In this document: piece by piece, positions 1 through 5,353 of the stretch
Numbering within the stretch: the first letter of the stretch is position 1
How the letters are laid out: each line of letters begins with the position of its first letter
NCBI GenBank assembly: GCA_903930805.1
Contig: CAIYZZ010000246.1
Location: 1-5,353 of the forward strand
Direction of reading: 5' to 3'
Length of the DNA stretch: 5,353 bases
DNA from: an uncultured Rhodocyclaceae bacterium
GTDB lineage: Bacteria; Pseudomonadota; Gammaproteobacteria; Burkholderiales; Rhodocyclaceae
Made by a program: the position numbers and the translations under genes
Notes under the pieces: model-generated
Database searches by the model: none
Told to the model about the DNA's origin: nothing
What the model saw: the letters and a program-made list of their open reading frames with translations, nothing else

Positions 1-229
1 CCATCGCTCCGGGCCCGAAGGTATCAAATACGCACTCCTTACCCTCATGATCCGAGGCGAAAACCTTGACTCGCCCATCCAGTATCAAATACAAAGAATG
101 CCCTTCATCACCCTCGGTGATGAGAGTCGCATGCTTTCGAAAATGCCGGACCGTGCCCAACGCCGCAAGTTCGCTTAATGGAGCGTCAGCATCCGGTTTT
201 CGATGGTCGATCTCAATTACGCGGTTCAT
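1..229 (-). CDS. Crp/Fnr-family cyclic-nucleotide-binding regulator, N-terminal part
   Basis: The reverse strand reads 76 codons from an ATG at 229-227 and runs off the left edge without a stop. Visible pieces are MNRVIEIDHRKPDADA at the start, a core with GTVRHFRKHATLITEGD, then SLYLILDGRVKVFASDHEGKE and FDTFGPGAM. This is the beta-roll cNMP-binding fold of Crp/Fnr proteins: the hydrophobic 'atLitEGd' turn, the 'lYlIl.GrVkV' strand and the 'fgpGam' turn just before the usual phosphate-binding GE segment. That segment and the C-terminal HTH lie beyond the edge, so ligand and DNA-binding class cannot be judged. No cysteines typical of an Fnr iron-sulfur cluster occur at the very N-terminus. 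No good Shine-Dalgarno precedes the ATG; an in-frame TTG two codons upstream is a possible alternative start. The gene is divergent from the HDOD-GGDEF gene. A stand-alone cNMP-domain protein without an HTH is the alternative. Confidence 0.88.
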   Translation of the reverse strand, partial: MNRVIEIDHRKPDADAPLSELAALGTVRHFRKHATLITEGDEGHSLYLILDGRVKVFASDHEGKECVFDTFGPGAM

Positions 230-248
230 TCGCAATTTGCCGAAAATT

Positions 249-276
249 CTACAAATAACTGAGGTATTTTCTGTAG
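249..276. promoter_or_regulatory. Imperfect palindrome, possible operator in the divergent region
   Basis: A 28-bp imperfect inverted repeat has perfect outer arms CTACA (249-253) and TGTAG (272-276), with further partial matches inward (AATA 254-257 against TATT 265-268). It lies 20-47 bp upstream of the ATG of the Crp/Fnr-like gene and about 60 bp before the riboswitch on the other strand. Symmetry and position would suit an operator or autoregulatory site. It does not match the E. coli CRP or FNR consensus, so the binding protein is unknown. AT-rich DNA produces such symmetry easily. No convincing -35/-10 pair could be fixed in the surrounding 230-330 region for either direction. Confidence 0.25.
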
Positions 277-332
277 TAAAGCACGATTTGTTAATCTACC
301 ATTCACTTGGCGCGGAAGATTAGTAGCGCTGT

Positions 333-437
333 CAATTCTGAAACAAGGCAAACCTGTCGAAAGGCGGGGACGCAAAATCACCGGCCTAAGGGGCGCTCCA
401 GGCAGCGCCCCATGGTAGCGGGATCACCAGGAGATTG
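333..437 (+). promoter_or_regulatory. GEMM-I (cyclic-di-GMP-I class) riboswitch
   Basis: All hallmark elements of the GEMM-I aptamer are present in order. GGCAAACC at 347-354 leads into a 6-bp stem CCTGTC/GGCGGG (353-358 with 363-368) closed by a GAAA tetraloop (359-362). The conserved GACGCAAAA follows at 369-377. The second arm has CCG/CGG (381-383 with 419-421), a tetraloop-receptor-like CCTAAG...CATGG (385-390 and 411-415), and a perfect 8-bp terminal stem GGGGCGCT/AGCGCCCC (390-397 with 404-411). TAGCGGGATCACC (416-428) closes the core. The closing helix P1 is probably CAATTCT (333-339) with AGATTG (432-437), with one bulged T. In GEMM-I RNAs the GG before CAAA and the ACC near the 3' end contact the two guanines of c-di-GMP. 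The RNA is the direct leader of a diguanylate cyclase-like gene, and its 3' end overlaps the SD, so it most likely acts on translation. Confidence 0.93.
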
Positions 438-443
438 CCATGG
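410..443 (+). promoter_or_regulatory. Alternative hairpin pairing the start codon, candidate expression platform
   Basis: CCATGGTAG at 410-418 can pair with TTGCCATGG at 435-443 in a 9-bp helix: seven Watson-Crick pairs and two G-U pairs, with a 16-base loop at 419-434. The 3' arm contains the AUG of the HDOD-GGDEF gene (440-442) and the loop carries the AGGAG Shine-Dalgarno. The 5' arm includes the receptor strand of the aptamer, so this hairpin cannot coexist with the folded riboswitch. The pairing is seen by eye only; no folding energy was calculated. It may be the ligand-free state of the switch, or a by-product of the self-complementary CCATGG word occurring twice. Confidence 0.35.
429..433 (+). 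promoter_or_regulatory. Shine-Dalgarno of the HDOD-GGDEF gene, embedded in the riboswitch
   Basis: AGGAG sits 6 bases before the ATG at 440, a near-ideal ribosome binding site that fixes the start. It begins directly after the last conserved ACC of the aptamer (426-428). Its last two bases (432-433) fall in the proposed P1 helix, so ligand binding could change its accessibility. Confidence 0.85.
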
Positions 444-2332
444 TCACGAGTGTCACCCTTCGCTTCGAAGAACTCAGGTCGGGGGGTATGTTGCCTTCTC
501 CACATGGGGTCGCTCAAGCGGTGCTGGAAATGACCCGACGGCCTGATGCCAGTATCCAGAACATCACGCCCCTGGTTCAAATGGATCCTGCGATGGCTGG
601 GCGTATGTTGCGATACGCCAATGCCGCGCACGGAGGCAGCCTGCGTCATATTGCTTCCTTGAAACAGGCGGTTACCTTTCTTGGTCTATTCCGGGTACGG
701 CAGATCGCGCTGGCATTTTCCCTGATTGATCAGTACCGAGCAGGAACCTGCCCGTCGTTTGACTATGCCGGCTACTGGACAACCTCGCTGGCTACCGGAA
801 TTGCCGCTCAAGAATTAGCCCCACTGGCACATAGTCCTCCGGATGAAAGTTTTACCTGCGGTCTGTTGTCAGGCATTGGCCGACTGGCAATTGCTGCTGT
901 GTATCCAGAACAATATGCCGAATTGCTGCGTCTTGAGCTAACAGGCAACTCGATGTGTAACGAGGAACTTACCCGGTTTGGCATCGATCACGCCACTTTG
1001 TCCGCAGAAATGCTGCTTGGCTGGGGGTTACCGGATATCTTTGCCAATGCCGTCCGCCATCATGAACAGCCAGCTGACATCCCATTTACTCCGGGATCGC
1101 GGGCACACACGTTGACGATGTCGTTGTACTTTGCGATGCGGATCGGGCAATTGCTCAATCTGGATGAAACTCAGCGCTGGGATCAGGTGCCCGCGCTGTA
1201 TCACTCAGCTGCTCAACTCGGCATCGAGGAAGCCGATGTTCCTCCTCTGGTAGAGCGGGTAATGGTCGGGTGGCAAGGCTGGGCAAAAGAGCTCAAGTTA
1301 CCGACACGTACCCATCCAGATCTTCGCGCACTTCTGTCAGCCCCACCTATATCCATGAGCAAGCCAGATATGTCGGCGCTCATGATTCTGTCATTACGCG
1401 TCGTTCTGATGGTAAGAGATCCCGGGCGGTTAGAAGCCTTGGCAAAAACTCTCGAAGCCATGGGGTTGCAAAGCGAATCGGCAAGTGACATTACGAGCAT
1501 ATGTCGTTTGCTACATGAGAACACCCCGGATGTCGCGATCATCGATGTCGGTGGGTTCGGTGACGAGGCTATCGAGCAACTGCGCATGTTGCGTGATGAG
1601 GCGGGAAATTCTCTCCACTGCATTGCCTTGATTCCAACGGAGGCAGAGGGGGATGCGCCTCGACTGATGCTGGCCGGAGCTTCCGACTATCTTCTCTACA
1701 ACGCTTCAGAGGCTGCGTTGACCGCACGCCTTTCAACTGCACAACAGCTTTTGTCTCTACAGGGTGCGGTAAAAGCCGAGCGTGAATTGGCCGTAAGTAC
1801 TGCGGGGGAATGGGCACGCACCAACCGTCGTTTATTGCATGAAGCGCTCACGGATCCGCTGACCCAGATTCCCAATCGCCGCTATGGAATGGATCGCTTT
1901 GCACAGGAATGGTCGATTGCTTCCAGCAGCGATTTGCCCATGGCCTGTCTGATGCTCGATATTGACCACTTCAAACGCGTCAATGATCAACGGGGCCATG
2001 ATGTCGGCGACTTGGTATTACGCCAGGTCGCCGAGATAGTCGAGCGTAGTTGTCGTCGTGGCGACATCGTATTCCGCTATGGCGGGGAGGAATTTTGTGT
2101 GATCAGCCCCAGCACCGGATTGCGTGAGGGACTGAACCTCGGCGAACGTATTACTGGTGCAGTACGTAGCAGCCACTTTGGCAAGCCAGAGGACAGGTTT
2201 CAAATAACCTTGAGTATCGGTGTGGCAGTCAGAAAAGTAGAAATGCTCGGACCAGACAATCTGATTTCCATGGCAGATGGCGCGCTTTATGCGGCAAAAG
2301 ATAATGGTAGGGATCGTGTTTCCGCAGCCTGA
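440..2332 (+). CDS. HDOD / degenerate receiver / GGDEF protein, probable diguanylate cyclase
   Basis: This is a 630-residue soluble protein with no signal peptide or membrane segment. Residues about 10-215 form an HDOD domain (LPSPHGVAQAVL, then MDPAMAGRMLRYAN, LKQAVTFLG and AVRHHEQP); HDOD domains are HD-like output or scaffold domains that lack metal-dependent hydrolase residues, and here the usual HD is replaced in GLLSGIGRL. Residues about 318-430 look like a receiver fold: VLMVRDPGR, the Asp369 strand PDVAIIDV, and GASDYLLYN at the end. The normal acidic pair is R326-D327 and the conserved lysine is Tyr420, so it is probably not phosphorylated normally. Residues about 468-628 are a GGDEF domain with LTDPLTQIPNRR, LDIDHFKRVND, the active motif GGEEF (548-552) and an RxxD I-site (RRGD, 539-542) five residues before it. 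The predicted activity is joining two GTP into c-di-GMP, with product inhibition at the I-site. The start is fixed by AGGAG six bases upstream. A riboswitch precedes the gene and a probable terminator follows it, which suggests a single-gene unit. Non-catalytic c-di-GMP sensing is the alternative role. Confidence 0.93.
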   Translation: MVTSVTLRFEELRSGGMLPSPHGVAQAVLEMTRRPDASIQNITPLVQMDPAMAGRMLRYANAAHGGSLRHIASLKQAVTFLGLFRVRQIALAFSLIDQYRAGTCPSFDYAGYWTTSLATGIAAQELAPLAHSPPDESFTCGLLSGIGRLAIAAVYPEQYAELLRLELTGNSMCNEELTRFGIDHATLSAEMLLGWGLPDIFANAVRHHEQPADIPFTPGSRAHTLTMSLYFAMRIGQLLNLDETQRWDQVPALYHSAAQLGIEEADVPPLVERVMVGWQGWAKELKLPTRTHPDLRALLSAPPISMSKPDMSALMILSLRVVLMVRDPGRLEALAKTLEAMGLQSESASDITSICRLLHENTPDVAIIDVGGFGDEAIEQLRMLRDEAGNSLHCIALIPTEAEGDAPRLMLAGASDYLLYNASEAALTARLSTAQQLLSLQGAVKAERELAVSTAGEWARTNRRLLHEALTDPLTQIPNRRYGMDRFAQEWSIASSSDLPMACLMLDIDHFKRVNDQRGHDVGDLVLRQVAEIVERSCRRGDIVFRYGGEEFCVISPSTGLREGLNLGERITGAVRSSHFGKPEDRFQITLSIGVAVRKVEMLGPDNLISMADGALYAAKDNGRDRVSAA

Positions 2333-2356
2333 CGGGCTCAGGAAAATGCGGCGGGC

Positions 2357-2410
2357 AAGCAGGTGAGACACTAAACCTCGGCGCTGGCGGGACGGCACCC
2401 CTGCTTTTTT
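2357..2410 (+). terminator. Probable rho-independent terminator after the HDOD-GGDEF gene
   Basis: AAGCAGG (2357-2363) pairs perfectly with CCTGCTT (2400-2406), and the helix can be extended by TG/CA across a CC bulge. The stem leads straight into a run of six T (2405-2410). It starts 25 bases after the TGA at 2332. The enclosed segment is long (about 36 bases, GC-rich and probably folded itself), which is unusual for a compact terminator and lowers confidence. It contains one copy of the 19-bp repeat. Confidence 0.45.
2378..2396 (+). repeat. 19-bp exact direct repeat, copy 1 (intergenic)
   Basis: TCGGCGCTGGCGGGACGGC here is identical to 5210-5228. Similarity extends outward with a shared TAAA two bases upstream and a shared C after one mismatch downstream. 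This copy lies in the loop of the probable terminator, outside any gene. Confidence 0.75.
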
Positions 2411-2412
2411 GT

Positions 2413-2429
2413 TCGGCAGTAACATTGCC
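2413..2429 (+). promoter_or_regulatory. Sigma-54-like promoter candidate for the small-protein/kinase operon
   Basis: TCGGCAGTAACATTGCC contains GGCA (2415-2418) and TTGC (2425-2428), with exactly ten bases between the GG and the GC. That is the invariant -24/-12 geometry of RpoN promoters (consensus TGGCAC-N5-TTGCW). The T before GG, the second C of GGCAC and the W after TTGC do not match. It would start transcription near 2440, giving a leader of about 85 bases before the ATG at 2525. It directly follows the T-run of the probable terminator. A sigma-70-like TTGACG at 2443-2448 has no good -10 partner. No activator sites were recognised upstream. Confidence 0.35.
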
Positions 2430-2524
2430 TTCTCGGGTAATCTTGACGTTTGCGTAGGGAATTTTGTGCAAACGGGCTCAAGAACAGTGTCGAATCATCC
2501 CAGAAAACATATTGAGTGCGAACG

Positions 2525-2725
2525 ATGTATCGATCACGTCTGACCACCCAGCGGTTGGCCGCCGTTTTTCTGCTGGGCTGCCTGCTCTTCAATTATCCCT
2601 TGCTGGCCTTGTTCAACAAGGCTGCGGTGATTTTTGGCATCCCCGTGTTGTACGGCTATATCTTTTTGGCTTGGCTGGGATTGATCCTGCTGGTCGCGCT
2701 CGTCATCGAGAACAGGCAAGACTGA
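2525..2725 (+). CDS. Small two-helix membrane protein, CbrX-like in position
   Basis: This is a 66-residue protein starting MYRSRLTTQRLAAVF. It has two hydrophobic helices, about residues 10-30 and 36-60, joined by a short turn (FNKAAVIFGIP), and a charged tail ENRQD. It resembles the short membrane proteins encoded just before SSS-family symporters and, by position, the small CbrX peptide that precedes cbrA in Pseudomonas. I cannot assign a named family with certainty. Its TGA (2723-2725) overlaps the ATG of the kinase gene as TGATG, which implies translational coupling. The ATG at 2525 is preferred, with a weak GAG eight bases upstream. A GTG at 2516 would add three residues but has no ribosome site. 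Possible roles are a transporter accessory subunit, or a leader ORF whose translation sets the level of the kinase. Confidence 0.8.
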   Translation: MYRSRLTTQRLAAVFLLGCLLFNYPLLALFNKAAVIFGIPVLYGYIFLAWLGLILLVALVIENRQD

Positions 2726-5353
2726 TGCTCACCGGCTGGGTGGTCATCTTTGTCTCGTTTGCCTACCTTGGCATTCTGTTCGCCATTGCCTGGGTGGCCG
2801 ACCGGCGCGCCGACCAGGGACGCTCGCTGATTGCCAACCCAACCGTCTATGCCCTGTCGCTGGCTGTTTACTGTACTACCTGGACTTTCTACGGCAGCGT
2901 GGGGCGCGCGGCAGCGACAGGGATTGGCTTCCTGCCGATCTATCTCGGGCCGACCTTGATGATGGCGTTGGGCTGGTTCGTCATCCACAAGATCATTCGC
3001 GTGGTCAAGGCGAACCGGATAACCTCGATTGCCGACTTCATCGCCTCGCGCTATGGGAAAAGCCAGTTGCTCGGCGGACTGGTGACGGTGATCGCGGTGG
3101 TCGGGGTGATTCCCTATATTGCACTGCAACTGAAGGCAGTCTCCAGCAGTTTCAAGATACTTGCTTCCGGGCCAGACATGGTGATGTTGGCATCTGCCGG
3201 TGCCGTTCCATTGCTCCAGGACAGCACTCTCTACGTGGCGATCATCATGGCGGCGTTTACCATACTCTTCGGCACGCGCCACCTCGATGCCACCGAACGC
3301 CACGAGGGTATGGTGGCGGCGATCGCCTTCGAGTCGGTAGTCAAACTGGTGGCCTTCATCGCCGTTGGATTGTTTGTCACCTATGGCATGTTCGACGGCA
3401 TCGGCGATATCTTTGCGCGTGTCCGTGCGCTGCAAAAACTGGAGCACTTGCTGACGACGGCCGATACGGCGTCCGGCTATGGCAGTTGGGCGGCGCTGAC
3501 TTTCCTTTCGTTTCTCTCGGTATTACTTTTGCCGCGACAGTTTCAGATCGCCGTGGTGGAAAACGTCAACGAATCGCATTTGCGGCGCGCCGCCTGGCTG
3601 TTTCCGCTCTATCTGTTCCTGATCAATCTGTTCGTGTTGCCCATAGCGCTGGGTGGCCTGTTGCATTTTGGTACCCGTGGTGTCGATGCCGATACCTTCG
3701 TGTTGACGCTGCCGATGGCCAACCAGCATGAAGGGCTGGCCCTGTTCGCCTATATCGGCGGGTTATCCGCCGCTACGGGCATGGTCATCGTCGAAACCAT
3801 CGCACTGTCGACGATGGTATGCAACGACCTTGTCATGCCACTGCTGTTGCGCTGGGGGTGGCTTGGCCTGCAAGGGCGGGGCGACCTTTCCGGGTTGTTG
3901 TTGGGGATTCGCCGCTGGGCCATCGTCGCCATCCTCATGCTTGGTTATGGCTACTTCAGGCTCGCCGGCGAAGCTTATGCGCTGGTCAGCATCGGCCTGA
4001 TTTCCTTTGCGGCAGTCGCACAATTCGCACCAGTGCTGATTGGCGGTCTCTATTGGAAAGGGGCGACGCGCAGCGGGGCGCTGGCGGGATTGATCGCAGG
4101 TTTCGCCATCTGGATTTATACACTGCTGCTACCCTCGTTTGCCAAATCCGGCTGGCTGCCAGCAGACTTCATGACGGCTGGTCTGTTCGGAGTCGAGTTG
4201 CTGCGCCCGCAACAACTCTTTGGCCTCTCCGGGTTGGACGAGATTAGCCATTGTCTCTTGTGGAGCCTGCTGGCCAATATCGGGGCTTACGTCGGATTTT
4301 CGTTAATGCGAGCTCCCGATGCGCGCGAAGCACGTCAGGCCAGTCTGTTTGTCGGCGCCCTGCGTGCCGAGGACGCTGGCCACTGGCGCGGACGCATAGC
4401 CCCGGGGGCAGGCACGCTTGTCCAGGTTGGCGACTTGCTGGCGTTGGCTGGTCGTTTTCTTGGGCCGGAGAAGTCACAAGTCGCTTTCGAGCGCTATGCC
4501 CGGACGCGCGAAACCACGCTGGCACAACTGACTGCGGATGCCGACCTGGTGCATTTTGCCGAAACACAACTGGCGGGAGCCATTGGCTCGGCTTCGGCGC
4601 GCGTAATGGTGGCTTCGGTGGTTGAAGAGGAACCGCTCGGGCTCGACGAGGTGATGAACATTCTCGACGAAGCTTCGCAGGTGCGTGCCTACAGTCACGA
4701 ACTGGAGCTGAAGTCGCAGGAATTGACGCGGGCAACCGCCGAATTGCGCGCCGCGAATGAGCAGTTGCGCGAGCTCGACCGCATGAAAGATGATTTCATT
4801 TCCACCGTGACCCACGAACTGCGCACGCCACTGACCTCGATTCGTGCCTTTTCTGAAATGCTGCACGAAGACCCGCGCATCGAACTTGCCGACCGTACTC
4901 GATTCCTTGGCATCATCGTCGGCGAAACCGTGCGCCTGTCGCGCCTCATCAACCAGATTCTCGATCTCGCCAAACTCGAATCTGGGCGTGCCGAGTGGAC
5001 CAGCGTTGAGGTCGATCTGGCGCAGGTAATCCTTGAGGCGAGCGAATCCCTCAGTCAGCTTTACAAAGACAAAGGTGTAGCGTTGACGCTCGAGATCGTA
5101 GAGCCGTTGGCCAGCGTGCAGGCCGATCGTGACCGGTTGATGCAGGTCATGATCAACCTGCTGTCGAACGCAGTGAAATTTGTGCCACAAAATGTTGGGC
5201 GGGTAAAAGTCGGCGCTGGCGGGACGGCGCATGAGCTACGCGTAACGGTGGCAGATAACGGTCCTGGCATCGTGCCCGAAGACCGGGAGGTGATTTTCGA
5301 GAAGTTCCGCCAAGGCGGGCAGGATGTGCTTACCGACAAGCCGCAGGGCACCG
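2725..5353 (+). CDS. CbrA-like sodium:solute symporter / STAC / histidine kinase fusion (3' end missing)
   Basis: The frame stays open from the ATG at 2725 to the right edge, giving 876 codons. Residues about 1-530 are an SSS (SLC5) transporter with roughly 12-13 membrane helices, including TTWTFYGSVG near residue 55 and AVAQFAPVLIGGLYWKGATR near 435. Ser362-Thr363 in ALSTMVCNDLVMP lies where PutP has its Na2-site Ser-Thr pair. Residues about 563-650 match the STAC linker domain (AETQLAGAIGSASARV). A charged coiled coil (about 653-690) leads straight into HisKA with STVTHELRTPLTSI and phosphoacceptor His697. The ATPase domain shows the N box (Asn815 in INLLSNAVKF), the G1 box (Asp844 in VADNGPGI) and the F box (IFEKFRQ, 857-863). 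The window ends in PQGTG, the start of the G2 box. The predicted role is an inner-membrane sensor that couples solute transport or binding to autophosphorylation. CbrA itself has a PAS domain between STAC and HisKA; none is seen here. An AGG eight bases upstream may aid initiation alongside the TGATG coupling. The response regulator and the substrate are unknown. Confidence 0.94.
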   Translation, partial: MLTGWVVIFVSFAYLGILFAIAWVADRRADQGRSLIANPTVYALSLAVYCTTWTFYGSVGRAAATGIGFLPIYLGPTLMMALGWFVIHKIIRVVKANRITSIADFIASRYGKSQLLGGLVTVIAVVGVIPYIALQLKAVSSSFKILASGPDMVMLASAGAVPLLQDSTLYVAIIMAAFTILFGTRHLDATERHEGMVAAIAFESVVKLVAFIAVGLFVTYGMFDGIGDIFARVRALQKLEHLLTTADTASGYGSWAALTFLSFLSVLLLPRQFQIAVVENVNESHLRRAAWLFPLYLFLINLFVLPIALGGLLHFGTRGVDADTFVLTLPMANQHEGLALFAYIGGLSAATGMVIVETIALSTMVCNDLVMPLLLRWGWLGLQGRGDLSGLLLGIRRWAIVAILMLGYGYFRLAGEAYALVSIGLISFAAVAQFAPVLIGGLYWKGATRSGALAGLIAGFAIWIYTLLLPSFAKSGWLPADFMTAGLFGVELLRPQQLFGLSGLDEISHCLLWSLLANIGAYVGFSLMRAPDAREARQASLFVGALRAEDAGHWRGRIAPGAGTLVQVGDLLALAGRFLGPEKSQVAFERYARTRETTLAQLTADADLVHFAETQLAGAIGSASARVMVASVVEEEPLGLDEVMNILDEASQVRAYSHELELKSQELTRATAELRAANEQLRELDRMKDDFISTVTHELRTPLTSIRAFSEMLHEDPRIELADRTRFLGIIVGETVRLSRLINQILDLAKLESGRAEWTSVEVDLAQVILEASESLSQLYKDKGVALTLEIVEPLASVQADRDRLMQVMINLLSNAVKFVPQNVGRVKVGAGGTAHELRVTVADNGPGIVPEDREVIFEKFRQGGQDVLTDKPQGT
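5210..5228 (+). repeat. 19-bp exact direct repeat, copy 2 (inside the kinase gene)
   Basis: This stretch is identical to 2378-2396 and lies in the ATPase domain between the N box and the G1 box. It encodes part of KVGAGGTAHEL, a loop between two strands that varies in this family. The reading frame continues through it undisturbed. Confidence 0.75.

Noticed and set aside
304..322. TTGGCGCGGAAGATTAG as a sigma-54 promoter for the riboswitch leader
   Set aside because: The GG at 309-310 is followed after ten bases by TA instead of the required GC.
66..323. 85-codon plus-strand open frame
   Set aside because: It is antisense to the Crp/Fnr-like gene over most of its length and runs into the intergenic region. 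The minus-strand frame has the clear cNMP-binding pattern.
412..414. ATG inside the riboswitch as an upstream start
   Set aside because: It is not in frame with the ATG at 440 and has no Shine-Dalgarno. It is part of the aptamer receptor strand CATGG.
2443..2448. TTGACG as a sigma-70 -35 box
   Set aside because: At 16-18 bp spacing the downstream sequence (TGTGCA/GTGCAA) is a poor -10 element, so no promoter can be supported.
2516..2518. GTG as start of the small membrane protein
   Set aside because: No ribosome binding site precedes it. The ATG nine bases later has at least a weak GAG at suitable spacing.
2656..3447. 263-codon open frame on the minus strand
   Set aside because: It lies opposite the start of the SSS-kinase gene. 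Its translation is rich in His, Arg, Asp and Gln with no domain motif, typical of an antisense shadow of a GC-rich membrane gene.
4474..5232. 252-codon open frame on the minus strand
   Set aside because: It lies opposite the STAC-HisKA-ATPase region, whose plus-strand frame shows the conserved H, N, G1 and F boxes. The minus-strand translation shows no recognisable motif.

Overview
The window looks like ordinary chromosomal DNA from a Gram-negative bacterium. The style of the proteins (a Crp/Fnr regulator, an HDOD-GGDEF protein and a CbrA-like transporter/kinase) best fits a betaproteobacterium, perhaps of the Rhodocyclales. That taxonomic guess is an inference from protein style only. No mobile element, CRISPR array, tRNA or rRNA gene is visible.

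Layout: (1) At the left edge, on the minus strand, is the N-terminal 76 codons of a Crp/Fnr-type cyclic-nucleotide-binding regulator; the rest lies outside the window. (2) An AT-rich divergent intergenic region of about 210 bp follows. It holds an imperfect palindrome near the regulator gene and, next to the plus-strand gene, a clear GEMM-I (cyclic-di-GMP-I class) riboswitch whose 3' end runs into the ribosome binding site. (3) The riboswitch is the leader of a 630-residue HDOD / degenerate receiver / GGDEF protein that keeps both the catalytic GGEEF motif and an RxxD inhibitory site. (4) A gap of about 190 bp carries a probable terminator, a 19-bp sequence repeated exactly inside the kinase gene downstream, and a sigma-54-like promoter candidate. 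(5) A 66-residue two-helix membrane protein follows, and its stop codon overlaps the start codon of (6) a large SSS-transporter/STAC/histidine-kinase fusion that is still open at the right edge. The window ends at the G2 box of the ATPase domain. This last gene is the largest in the window, with 876 codons visible.

How the parts may work together: the GGDEF protein probably makes c-di-GMP, and its own mRNA leader has the features of a c-di-GMP sensor. This is a closed loop at the RNA level, with a possible second loop at the protein level through the I-site. Whether the RNA switch is ON or OFF cannot be settled by eye, because two mutually exclusive helices involve the SD and the start codon. 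The second unit, the small membrane protein plus sensor kinase, resembles the cbrX-cbrA arrangement of Pseudomonas, where nutrient transport or sensing is linked to a two-component system. The response regulator is not in the window. The best candidate for a noteworthy system is the riboswitch plus HDOD-GGDEF unit.
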